NCBI RefSeq assembly: GCF_900115075.1
Contig: NZ_FOVG01000001.1
Span: forward strand, 558,001-622,000
From: Candidatus Pantoea varia
GTDB lineage: Bacteria > Pseudomonadota > Gammaproteobacteria > Enterobacterales > Enterobacteriaceae
Length of the DNA: 64,000 nucleotides
Reading direction: 5' to 3'
A program made the position numbers and the translations under genes. Below the pieces are notes generated by a model. It was not told where the DNA came from. It searched no databases and was given only the letters and a program-made list of their open reading frames with translations. Position 1 is the stretch's first letter, and the number at the start of each line of letters is the position of its first letter. Shown here piece by piece: positions 18,956-32,061 of the stretch.

Positions 18956-18977
18956 GTTGAGCAATATTATGCTCAAC
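18956..18977. promoter_or_regulatory. Palindromic operator upstream of the hipA-hipB-yeaK operon
   Basis: GTTGAGCA and TGCTCAAC are perfect 8-bp arms separated by ATATTA. The site ends 10 bases before the toxin ATG and just before its ribosome site, where a bound antitoxin could block transcription. Confidence 0.65.
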
Positions 18978-19009
18978 AATAGCGTTTAATTTAATTCTTG
19001 AGAAGGATT

Positions 19010-19046
19010 CTGCTCAGAATACGCATAGAAACGAAATTCTGAGCAG
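19010..19046. promoter_or_regulatory. Second TGAGCA inverted repeat between hisI and hipA
   Basis: CTGCTCAGAAT (19010-19020) and ATTCTGAGCAG (19036-19046) are perfect 11-bp arms 15 bases apart. They share the TGAGCA half-site with the palindrome at 18956. It may be a further antitoxin site, or a hairpin ending the his transcript, although no T-run follows. Confidence 0.5.
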
Positions 19047-19058
19047 CATATTGCACAA

Positions 19059-19663
19059 TTACTTATGGCGGGCGCGCAGGTTGTTAATCACGGCGCTGAA
19101 GTCGAGATCCTGATCCTGTAACAACACCATCAGGTGATAAACCAGGTCTGAAGCTTCATTAGTCAGTTCATCCCGATCGTTGACGGTCGCCGCCAGCGCG
19201 GTCTCAACCCCTTCTTCGCCCACTTTCTGTGCGATGCGCTTGGTGCCGCTGGCGTAGAGCCGTGCGGTATAAGAGCTTTCAGGGTCGGCTGTTTTGCGCG
19301 ACGCCAGCAGCTCTTCCAGCTGATAGAGGAAGGTCCACTCCGGTACGGCCGGTGAGAAGCAGCTGGTGGTGCCAAGATGGCAGGTCGGGCCAATCGGGCT
19401 CGCCAGCACCAGCAGCGTGTCGTTGTCGCAGTCAGGCGTGATGCTCACCACCTGCAGAAAGTTGCCGGAGGTCTCGCCTTTGGTCCACAGACGGTTTTTG
19501 GTGCGGGAGAAAAAGGTGACATTGCCTTCTGCCAGGGTTTTTTCCAGCGCCTCTGGGTTCATGTAGCCATGCATCAGCACTTCGCCTGAGACGTTGTGCT
19601 GAACGATGACCGGCATCATGCCCTGTGTTTTGTCCCAGTCGAGAAGGGCCTGTTGTTGTTCAG

Positions 19664-19670
<7 letters not shown>
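19059..19670 (-). CDS. hisI: Bifunctional phosphoribosyl-AMP cyclohydrolase / phosphoribosyl-ATP pyrophosphatase
   Basis: Catalyses steps 2 and 3 of histidine synthesis. The N-terminal cyclohydrolase half contains [26 protein letters not shown] and GPTCHLG with zinc-ligand cysteines. The C-terminal pyrophosphatase half (HisE) contains [20 protein letters not shown] and the EVGVE-like [10 protein letters not shown] helix. The fused form and length of 203 residues match enterobacterial HisI. It overlaps hisF by 7 bases and is the last gene of the his operon. Confidence 0.97.
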
Positions 19671-25190
<5,520 letters not shown>

Positions 25191-25193
25191 GGC

Positions 25194-26093
25194 TTACTCC
25201 ATCATCTTCTCAATAGGCAGCACCAGAATTGAACTGGCACCCAGTGCTTTCAGTTTTTCCATGGTTTCCCAGAACAGGGTTTCGCTGCTGACCATGTGCA
25301 TCGCCACGCGGCTGACATCGCCTGCCAGCGGCAGAACGGTCGGGCGCTCAGCACCGGGCAGCAGGCTGATCACTTCTTCCAGGCGCTCACTCGGCGCGTG
25401 CAGCATGATGTACTTCGATTCACGCGCTTTAATCACACCCTGAATACGGGTCATCATCTTGTCGATCAGCTCCTGCTTGGCGGCAGGCATTTCGCCGTCA
25501 CGCTGAATCAATACCGCTTTCGAACGATAGATCACTTCAACTTCACGCAGGCCGTTGGCTTCCAGGGTTGCGCCGGTAGAGACCAGGTCGCAGATGGCAT
25601 CAGCCAGACCGGCGCGGGTCGCCACTTCTACGGAACCGTTCAGTAAACAGGTTTTGAAGCTGACGCCTTTCTTGTCGAGGTACTGTTTGAGCAGGTGCGG
25701 ATAGGAGGTAGCGATACGGGATTTATCGAGGCATTCGGGGCCGGTGTACTCGGCGTCTGTCGCCATCGCCAGCGACAGACGGCAACCACCGAAATCCAGG
25801 CGACGCAGCGTAAAGTAACGCGGATCTTCACCCTGGGCACGTCGCGAGAGCAGCTCTTCTTCCAGCACGTTCTCACCGATGATACCTAAATCGACCACGC
25901 CATCCATCACAAGGCCCGGGATATCGTCATCGCGCACACGCAGGATGTCGATCGGCATGTTCTCCGCAAACGCAATCAGGCGCTGTTGCTGAAGGTTGAT
26001 TTTAACGCCGCAGCGCGCCAGCAGTTCGCGTGAATCATCACTTAAACGGCCAGATTTCTGCATAGCTATGCGTAAACGGGTGTTATCTAACAT
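25194..26093 (-). CDS. hisG: ATP phosphoribosyltransferase (long form)
   Basis: Committed step of histidine synthesis: joins ATP and PRPP. The length of 299 residues is that of the long form, which has a C-terminal histidine-sensing domain and needs no HisZ. Visible blocks are [45 protein letters not shown] and the PRPP loop [18 protein letters not shown]. It is the first structural gene after the attenuator. Confidence 0.97.
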   Translation of the reverse strand: MLDNTRLRIAMQKSGRLSDDSRELLARCGVKINLQQQRLIAFAENMPIDILRVRDDDIPGLVMDGVVDLGIIGENVLEEELLSRRAQGEDPRYFTLRRLDFGGCRLSLAMATDAEYTGPECLDKSRIATSYPHLLKQYLDKKGVSFKTCLLNGSVEVATRAGLADAICDLVSTGATLEANGLREVEVIYRSKAVLIQRDGEMPAAKQELIDKMMTRIQGVIKARESKYIMLHAPSERLEEVISLLPGAERPTVLPLAGDVSRVAMHMVSSETLFWETMEKLKALGASSILVLPIEKMME

Positions 26094-26143
26094 GGTTCCT
26101 GTCCTCTTATTCCTGTCCTGAATTTTGGGTTGCGTCAGCCCAT

Positions 26144-26178
26144 AAAAAAACCCCCGGAAGACGATCTTCCGGGGGTTC
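26144..26178 (-). terminator. his operon attenuator terminator
   Basis: Reading the minus strand, CCCCCGGAAGA and TCTTCCGGGGG form a very strong stem followed by a run of seven T (A-run 26144-26150 on the plus strand). It lies between hisL and hisG, as expected for translational attenuation. Confidence 0.95.
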
Positions 26179-26237
26179 TCTTGCGTTCACACCACTGGAA
26201 GATCTTGAAAGTCTTCCAGCACCAATCGCCTGAAAGA

Positions 26238-26285
26238 CTAGTCAGGATGATGGTGATGATGATGGTTGAACTGAACGCGTGTCAT
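26238..26285 (-). CDS. hisL: his operon leader peptide
   Basis: A 15-residue peptide, MTRVQFNHHHHHHPD, with six consecutive histidine codons followed by TAG. E. coli has seven. Ribosome stalling on these codons when charged tRNA-His is scarce prevents formation of the downstream terminator. It is too short for routine gene calling. Confidence 0.96.
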   Translation of the reverse strand: MTRVQFNHHHHHHPD

Positions 26286-26325
26286 AATAATCTCGTTGAT
26301 GAATGAGTATTCATTTGTGGGGTTT

Positions 26326-26354
26326 AACCTAGCGAAGATGGCTGCGCTTGGCAA
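26326..26354 (-). promoter_or_regulatory. Promoter of the his operon
   Basis: On the minus strand TTGCCA (plus 26349-26354) and TAGGTT (plus 26326-26331) are separated by exactly 17 bases. The -10 hexamer is the same as in E. coli his. The transcript would start about 35 bases before hisL. Confidence 0.82.
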
Positions 26355-26464
26355 CACTTTTTTAAACAGACGGTTCGGAAAGCGCTGAAACAGGTTGTTC
26401 TGGTTTGCAATCCGGGGGCAAACTACGGTGAAGTCAGGGTTGATGTATCACGTCAGGAGTCAAA

Positions 26465-27292
26465 ATGAAGAAGGTCGCGATAGTGGGACTGGGCTGGTTA
26501 GGCATGCCGCTGGCCACGGCGTTAACCGCACGAGGCTGGCAGGTTACCGGCAGCAAAACCACGCCAGACGGTGTTGAAGCCGCACGCCGTTGTGGCATCG
26601 AGGCGTTCCAGCTGGAACTGACGCCGGAACTGCTGTGTGATGCTGCCGATATTGAGCCGCTGTTCAACGTTGATGCGCTGATTGTCACGCTGCCCGCCAG
26701 TCGCACCGCAGAAGGTGGCGAGGCCTATCTGCAGGCGGTGCAGAATGTGGTCGACACCGCGCTGGTTTACAAAGTGCCGCGCATCATCTTTACCAGTTCA
26801 ACGTCGGTCTATGGCGGCAGTTCCGGGGTTAAGCGGGAAAACAGCCCGCTGACCGCAGAAACGGTAGCCGGAAAGACGCTGGTCAAACTGGAGAGCTGGT
26901 TGCATGATCTGCCGGGGACCAGCGTAGATATTCTGCGTCTGTCCGGTCTGGTCGGTCCAAAGCGCCATCCGGGACGCTTCCTGGCGGGTAAGCAGGATGT
27001 GGCGAATGGCTCGCAGGGCGTGAATCTGGTGCACCTGGATGATGTGGTCGAAGCGATTACGCTGCTGCTGCAGTCGCCGAAAGGGGGCCGGGTTTACAAC
27101 CTTAGTGCGCCGAAACACCCGACGCGTGACACCTTCTATCCTGCGGTTACGCGCCAGCTGGGTCTGCAGCCGCCGCAGTTCGCGCCGGAAGCGGTTAAAG
27201 ACAGCGGCAAACTCATAGATGGATCCCGTATCTGTAGCGAACTCGGTTTTGAGTACCGCTATGACGATCCGGTGAAAATGCCTGTTTCTTAA
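26465..27292 (+). CDS. yeeZ: NAD(P)-binding SDR-family protein YeeZ
   Basis: A 275-residue Rossmann-fold protein close to E. coli YeeZ along its length: VAIVGLGWLGMPLA at the start, then IIFTSSTSVYG, DILRLSGLVGP-RHPGRF and DGSRICSELGFEYRY. The substrate is not established. AGGAG precedes the ATG by 7 bases. It is divergent from the his operon, the same neighbourhood as in E. coli, so it marks the core-genome frame. Confidence 0.92.
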   Translation: MKKVAIVGLGWLGMPLATALTARGWQVTGSKTTPDGVEAARRCGIEAFQLELTPELLCDAADIEPLFNVDALIVTLPASRTAEGGEAYLQAVQNVVDTALVYKVPRIIFTSSTSVYGGSSGVKRENSPLTAETVAGKTLVKLESWLHDLPGTSVDILRLSGLVGPKRHPGRFLAGKQDVANGSQGVNLVHLDDVVEAITLLLQSPKGGRVYNLSAPKHPTRDTFYPAVTRQLGLQPPQFAPEAVKDSGKLIDGSRICSELGFEYRYDDPVKMPVS

Positions 27293-27387
27293 AATTTGTT
27301 GTCGTTGTAATGTTTATGGGGGTTCACACCAACTCTCATAGACATTATAATATCTTAACTTATATATATATTATTTTTGGTTTTAAA

Positions 27388-29115
27388 ATGAAATTTTTAT
27401 TTCGCTGGCACTGGGGATATGCTTGGTTATTACTCGCTGTATATGCGTCAATCACCTATGTTCAATATAATTCAGTTACATACATACTTCCAACTCTTGT
27501 TGAGATTTTTTTTATTCGGGTTGTTCTTTTCCTGCTAATTAAGTATGCGAAAGTACATCTTGCTTTAATAAAGGTAATTTCTATATTTTTAGTATTTTGT
27601 ATATTATTGCAATTGCAGTTTGTACAGAAATCGGGTGCATTTATAACTGTATTATCACTGTGGAATAGAGATTCTGCTGATTTTATAAATATCTCAGTAT
27701 CGAGTTATTTTCCTTTTGCTTTTTTTCTTATTCTTTTTTTTATTTCTCGTCCTATTTCAGAAAGTATAAATAAAAAATTCACTGTAGTAGTTAGTCTTGG
27801 GTCGGTATTATTATATTGCGGTGTTGTTTATGCGAATGTCCATCGTCAACCTTCTTTCTCAGAATGGCGTTCGCCTTTGCTTTCGATTGTTACAACAATG
27901 CATAATTATATAGTGATGAACCGAAAGTTGGATGCTATGAAGGAAAATAGTTCAGAGCGTGAGAGGATATATAATGAATTTAAACATTATACCATTTATC
28001 AACCAGATGAAAAAAATGAAGAGTTAGTTAATAAAACCTCGCGCAAACCGAATGTAGTAGTTTTCTTTGTCGAAGGTATGTCAGCAAATATCATTGATTA
28101 CTATGGTGGTAAATATAAAGATCTCACCCCCAACATTGATCAATTAGCTGATTCTTCTTTGGTTTTTAAAAATTACTATAATCATACTGCAGCTACCTTC
28201 CGGGGCTTGCGTGGACAACTGACATCTACCTATCAATATATAGGCGGAACAGATGCATCAGCTAAAGGCCTTGATCAGCTGTCATCCGAACAGGTAGTGC
28301 TTCATACATTAAATAAGTTAACTACGCTGCCAAACATTCTGCGGGACGAGGGATATAATACCTACTTCATCAGTCCTCATTATCAAGGTGCTAATCTTAA
28401 TACTATGTTGTCATCATTAGGTTTTGACCGCGTTTATACTCGTGCAGATGATACTCAGTTTAAGGGGTCAGCTACAGAGCCATTAAGTGATAAGGCACTT
28501 ATTGATTTTCTAATTAAAAAAACAAAAAGCAATAAAGCCCCATTCTTTATTGGTCTTTACAATTTTGGCACGCATCTTACTATGAATAGTCCTGATATTA
28601 AATACAAGGATGGACGAAGTATTGTACTGAACAGATTCCATAATTTAGATGCGCAGGTTGGTCGGTATATTAAATATCTTAAAGAAAGTGGAATGTCGAA
28701 AGATACCATTTTCGTTTTAACCTCTGATCATGCCTCATTCCCGGCTCCAGAGTTTACATCGGTCATTAATACTAAAAATAATTACTTTAATGATAAAATC
28801 CCTTTAATTATATTTAGGGAAGGTTTTCATCATCAGGTAATTGATGCTAAAGGAAAAAATAGTGTAAATTTTGCACCAACATTGCTAAATATTTTAAATA
28901 TAGCAAAGGCTAAAAATTATTTTATGGGATGTTCACTTCTTGACAGAAATTGCCATCCTGTAGCAAATATAAGTGCATATGGTGATAGTTTCTTTATAAC
29001 GGATCAGCATAATGTTTATCCTGAGTTTGCCGTGCCAGAGTCTCTTAAAGAGCAATTTACAAAAGGTAAAGAGTGGGTCTGGAAGGGATACAAAATGACT
29101 GACAATGCTCATTAA
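27388..29115 (+). CDS. Membrane-anchored sulfatase-fold transferase, LTA synthase-like
   Basis: About five transmembrane helices fill residues 1-170, followed by a large periplasmic alkaline-phosphatase/sulfatase-fold domain. VVFFVEGMSANII carries the first metal ligand, HTAATFRG holds the likely nucleophile Thr (residue 270 or 267), and LTSDHAS supplies Asp/His ligands. Such enzymes transfer phosphoglycerol or phosphoethanolamine to envelope glycans. The gene is strikingly AT-rich beside GC-rich yeeZ and puuB, which suggests transfer. I chose ATG 27388, next to the first helix; ATG 27310 is also open and neither has a clear ribosome site. Confidence 0.8.
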   Translation: MKFLFRWHWGYAWLLLAVYASITYVQYNSVTYILPTLVEIFFIRVVLFLLIKYAKVHLALIKVISIFLVFCILLQLQFVQKSGAFITVLSLWNRDSADFINISVSSYFPFAFFLILFFISRPISESINKKFTVVVSLGSVLLYCGVVYANVHRQPSFSEWRSPLLSIVTTMHNYIVMNRKLDAMKENSSERERIYNEFKHYTIYQPDEKNEELVNKTSRKPNVVVFFVEGMSANIIDYYGGKYKDLTPNIDQLADSSLVFKNYYNHTAATFRGLRGQLTSTYQYIGGTDASAKGLDQLSSEQVVLHTLNKLTTLPNILRDEGYNTYFISPHYQGANLNTMLSSLGFDRVYTRADDTQFKGSATEPLSDKALIDFLIKKTKSNKAPFFIGLYNFGTHLTMNSPDIKYKDGRSIVLNRFHNLDAQVGRYIKYLKESGMSKDTIFVLTSDHASFPAPEFTSVINTKNNYFNDKIPLIIFREGFHHQVIDAKGKNSVNFAPTLLNILNIAKAKNYFMGCSLLDRNCHPVANISAYGDSFFITDQHNVYPEFAVPESLKEQFTKGKEWVWKGYKMTDNAH

Positions 29116-29120
29116 ATATA

Positions 29121-29145
29121 CCTGGTTATGGGGGCCATAACCAGG
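29121..29145. repeat. Perfect hairpin after the LTA-synthase-like gene
   Basis: CCTGGTTATGG and CCATAACCAGG are 11-bp perfect arms around GGG, 6 bases after the stop. There is no T-run on the plus strand, and only TATATTT on the minus side. It probably ends or stabilises transcripts of one or both convergent genes. Confidence 0.6.
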
Positions 29146-29242
29146 GTGTGAATAAAGACTCAATAACTATCTAATGCGGCTTCAGTTTAGAGAAATAATT
29201 CCCTTTAATCTTCATGGTCGTTTTGATTTTGGTTACACAACT

Positions 29243-30520
29243 TCACACACCCAATCGATCCCTCAGCGCGTACCACACCGCGCCCATCGCCGTCAGTGGC
29301 ACCTTAAAGCGCCGCCCGCCGGGGAACGGCAGGTGGGGCAGGCGGGCGAAGGCGTCAAACCGTTCGGCATCGCCGCGTAATACTTCGCTGATCAACTTGC
29401 CGGAAAGATGCGTACTGGTTACGCCATGACCACTGTCACCCTGCATGAAATAGACATTCTTCTCCAGCCGGCCAAACTGCGGCATGCGCGACAGCGTCAG
29501 CAGGAAATTGCCGCTCCAGCTGAAGTCCAGTTTCACGTTCTGTAACTGCGGGAAAGTGCGAAGCAGCTTGGGGCGAATCAACGCTTCGATATCGGCTGGT
29601 TCCCTTGCGCCATAGACGACGCCACCGCCATACAGTAGCCGGTTGTCTGCAGTCAGACGGAAGTAATCCAGCAGATAGTTACAATCTTCCACACAGTAGT
29701 TGTTCGGCATCAGCGATAACGCCTGGTCAGGCGTCAGCGGCTCGGTCGCCACAATCTGCGAACCGCACGGCATGCTTTTCCTGCTGAGGCGCGGCTCCAG
29801 CTGGGGTGACAGATAGGCGTTACCGGCGAAGATGACAAATTGCGCGCTGACCTCGCCCTGGGCGGTCTTCACCCGGTTAGGCGTGCCATAAACGACCTCT
29901 GTCGCGGCGGACTGTTCATAGATGCGCCCGCCGTGTCGCCGGATGGCTTCTGCTTCACCCAGTGCCAGGTTCAGCGGATGCAGATGACCGCCACGCCGAT
30001 CCAGCAGTCCACCGACGTAGCGTTCGGTGGCGACTTCGCGGCGAATGGCGCGTTCGTCCAGCAGCTCCAGATCGTGATTCCCGTACTGCTGCCACAAGGC
30101 TTTCTGCTTTTGCAGATGCGCCATCTGGCGCGCATTCAGGGCGGCAAACACGCCGCCAGGCCGGTAGTCGCACTCAATCGCATACCGCTTAATGCGATCG
30201 CGGATAATCTCCGCGCCTTCAAACATCATGCCGCCCAGCATGCGGGCGCTCTCTTTGCCGTAGCGCTGCTCAATCACATCCACGTCGCGACTATAGGAGT
30301 TCACCACCTGACCCCCGTTACGACCGCTGGCACCGAAGCCCACCCGTGCCGCTTCCAGTACGACCACGTCGTAGCCCACCTCGGTCAGATGCAGCGCCGC
30401 TGAGAGGCCGGTGAAACCGCCGCCAATAATACAGACGTCACACTGAATGCTCTCCTGTAAGGTCGGCCAGGGCGCATGCGGATTGGCTGTCGCTGCGTAA
30501 TAACTCTCCACATAATTCAT
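29243..30520 (-). CDS. puuB: Gamma-glutamylputrescine oxidoreductase
   Basis: FAD-dependent amine oxidase (DAO fold) that oxidises gamma-glutamylputrescine to the aldehyde in putrescine breakdown. CDVCIIGGGFTGLSAALHL is the dinucleotide-binding motif near residues 28-46, followed by ASGRNGGQVV; QGDSGHGVT is the C-terminal FAD block. ATG 30520 has a GGAG site and begins MNYVESYYAAT as in E. coli PuuB (425 residues). The open frame continues upstream to 30625 but overlaps puuR. In E. coli puuC precedes puuB; here puuR does. Confidence 0.92.
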   Translation of the reverse strand: MNYVESYYAATANPHAPWPTLQESIQCDVCIIGGGFTGLSAALHLTEVGYDVVVLEAARVGFGASGRNGGQVVNSYSRDVDVIEQRYGKESARMLGGMMFEGAEIIRDRIKRYAIECDYRPGGVFAALNARQMAHLQKQKALWQQYGNHDLELLDERAIRREVATERYVGGLLDRRGGHLHPLNLALGEAEAIRRHGGRIYEQSAATEVVYGTPNRVKTAQGEVSAQFVIFAGNAYLSPQLEPRLSRKSMPCGSQIVATEPLTPDQALSLMPNNYCVEDCNYLLDYFRLTADNRLLYGGGVVYGAREPADIEALIRPKLLRTFPQLQNVKLDFSWSGNFLLTLSRMPQFGRLEKNVYFMQGDSGHGVTSTHLSGKLISEVLRGDAERFDAFARLPHLPFPGGRRFKVPLTAMGAVWYALRDRLGV

Positions 30521-30539
30521 AACAATCTCCGGAATGCGC

Positions 30540-31097
30540 CTAAAAGTTGGCTGGCGTGTGGGCACTGACAATGCGGCAGGGAATTTCAGCACTGTTGGTG
30601 AAGCTGTGCGGTAAGCCAGTATCAATCACATAGCTCTCACCGGCGGAGAGATGAAACTGCTGTCCGTTGATGACCAGCGTAATTTCTCCTTCCAGCAGCG
30701 TGCCGGTCTCTTCCCCCGGATGACGCAGCTTCTCGCCGGTGCTGGCACCGGGTTGATAGGTTTCCAGCAGCATGCCCAGCGTGCGCTGCGCACGGCCGTT
30801 GTCGATCAGTTTCAGCGAAACGCCCTGGCTGCCAATTTCCAGCAGATCGCTGGGGCGAACAATGACCTTCGGCTCCGCATCCACTTTGGGTTCCGAAAAA
30901 AATTCTGACAGCGACAGCCCATACACTTTCAGCAGCTTCTGCAGCGTGCTGACCGCCGGGCTGACCTTATCCTGCTCAATGGTGCTGATGGCGCTGTGGG
31001 TCAGTCCGGCCAGTTCGGCAACGCGACGTTGCGACAGCCCCATCGTCTGCCGAATCTGCGCCAGCCGCCGTCCCGGTGCCAGCGTGGCGTCACTCAT
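30540..31097 (-). CDS. puuR: Putrescine utilisation repressor PuuR
   Basis: A 185-residue XRE-cupin regulator. The N-terminal helix-turn-helix GLSQRRVAELAGLTHSAIS is followed by TIEQDKVSPAVSTLQKLLKVYG, and the C-terminal cupin has GEETGTLLEGEI and YVIDTGLPHSF. In E. coli PuuR represses puuDRCBE and puuAP and releases DNA when putrescine is present. It overlaps puuD by 8 bases. The inverted repeat between puuD and puuA is its likely target. Confidence 0.93.
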   Translation of the reverse strand: MSDATLAPGRRLAQIRQTMGLSQRRVAELAGLTHSAISTIEQDKVSPAVSTLQKLLKVYGLSLSEFFSEPKVDAEPKVIVRPSDLLEIGSQGVSLKLIDNGRAQRTLGMLLETYQPGASTGEKLRHPGEETGTLLEGEITLVINGQQFHLSAGESYVIDTGLPHSFTNSAEIPCRIVSAHTPANF

Positions 31098-31857
31098 CTG
31101 GTTTTCCCCTGTGATAGCGAATGGCGGCCTGAATAAAGCCGCTGAACAACGCCTGCGATCCCGCCGTGGTTTCCGGCTGCCACTCGGGATGCCACTGCAC
31201 CGCCAGGGCGAAGGGATGATGACGCAGACTCACCGCCTCAATCAGGCCATCCGGCGCGCGCGCTTCAACGCGCAACTGCGGTCCCGGTTCGCGTACACCC
31301 TGATGATGCAGTGAATTGACTCTTAACGGGCTGTCGCTGTCCAGTAAGGTCGCCAGCACGCCATCCGGTTCGATAGTGACCTGATGTGCCGGCGCATACT
31401 GTTGATCCAGTAGCAGCGTCTCATCTTCATGATGACGCTGAAACGGCGGCTGCCCGCTGACCTCCCGCCACAGTGCACCGCCATTGGCGACTACCAGCTC
31501 CTGCATTCCACGGCAAATCCCGAACATCGGCATTTTGTGGCTGGTGGCCCAGGTAATCAGCTGAAAGGCGAGATGGTCACGGCCCGGATCGGCGTGCGGC
31601 TCTTCGCCCGACCCGCCATAATGCCAGGGTTCGATATTGCTGGGGCTGCCGGTCAGCAGCAGGCCATCCAGCACAGCCATAGCGTTTTCTAATAGATGAG
31701 GCGCATTCATCAGACTGTGGGGCAGGGCCAGCGGCACGCCGCCCGCAAGGACAACCGCATCGATATATTTGTTGTGAACCGTCTGGGTTAAGTGACCACC
31801 CAGATCTTTCTGGCACATCACTACGCCAATCAATGGCTTGTCAAAAATAATGCCCAT
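31090..31857 (-). CDS. puuD: Gamma-glutamyl-gamma-aminobutyrate hydrolase
   Basis: Class I glutamine-amidotransferase-like hydrolase that releases GABA from gamma-Glu-GABA. FGICRGMQELVVANGG contains the nucleophile Cys, and FALAVQWHPEWQP contains the His/Glu of the triad. SPSNIEPWHYGG is typical of PuuD. ATG 31857 follows GAGG and begins MGIIFDKPLIGVVMC. The protein has 255 residues. First gene of the leftward puu transcript. Confidence 0.93.
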   Translation of the reverse strand: MGIIFDKPLIGVVMCQKDLGGHLTQTVHNKYIDAVVLAGGVPLALPHSLMNAPHLLENAMAVLDGLLLTGSPSNIEPWHYGGSGEEPHADPGRDHLAFQLITWATSHKMPMFGICRGMQELVVANGGALWREVSGQPPFQRHHEDETLLLDQQYAPAHQVTIEPDGVLATLLDSDSPLRVNSLHHQGVREPGPQLRVEARAPDGLIEAVSLRHHPFALAVQWHPEWQPETTAGSQALFSGFIQAAIRYHRGKPDE

Positions 31858-31913
31858 CTCACATCCTCGCATCACTGTTCGAAATATCTACCGAAAGGGC
31901 ACGTCTGGCGGTT

Positions 31914-31986
31914 AAGTGTGCAATATTTTTTCAATCTAGCAATCTGCTGGTTGTTCTTCAAACAGATTTGTTACATTTGCACACTT
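31914..31986. promoter_or_regulatory. Inverted repeat in the puuD-puuA intergenic region, candidate PuuR operators
   Basis: AAGTGTGCAA (31914-31923) and TTGCACACTT (31977-31986) are perfect 10-bp complements 53 bases apart. One covers the puuA -35 element and the other faces puuD, so one regulator could control both transcripts. Confidence 0.6.
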
Positions 31987-32005
31987 TTTATGTTGGCGCT
32001 ATGTT
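31977..32005 (+). promoter_or_regulatory. Promoter of puuA
   Basis: TTGCAC (31977-31982) and TATGTT (32000-32005) are separated by 17 bases. The transcript would start about 50 bases before the puuA ATG. The -35 box lies inside the candidate operator. Confidence 0.7.
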
Positions 32006-32061
32006 AGTGGTGTGGCTGTTATTTTGAGCATTACGCAAACCTAATAGGGGCGGGTGAGATC

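Noticed and set aside
26250..26268. Repeated ATG/GAT triplets on the plus strand resembling a microsatellite
   Set aside because: They are the reverse complement of the histidine codons of hisL.
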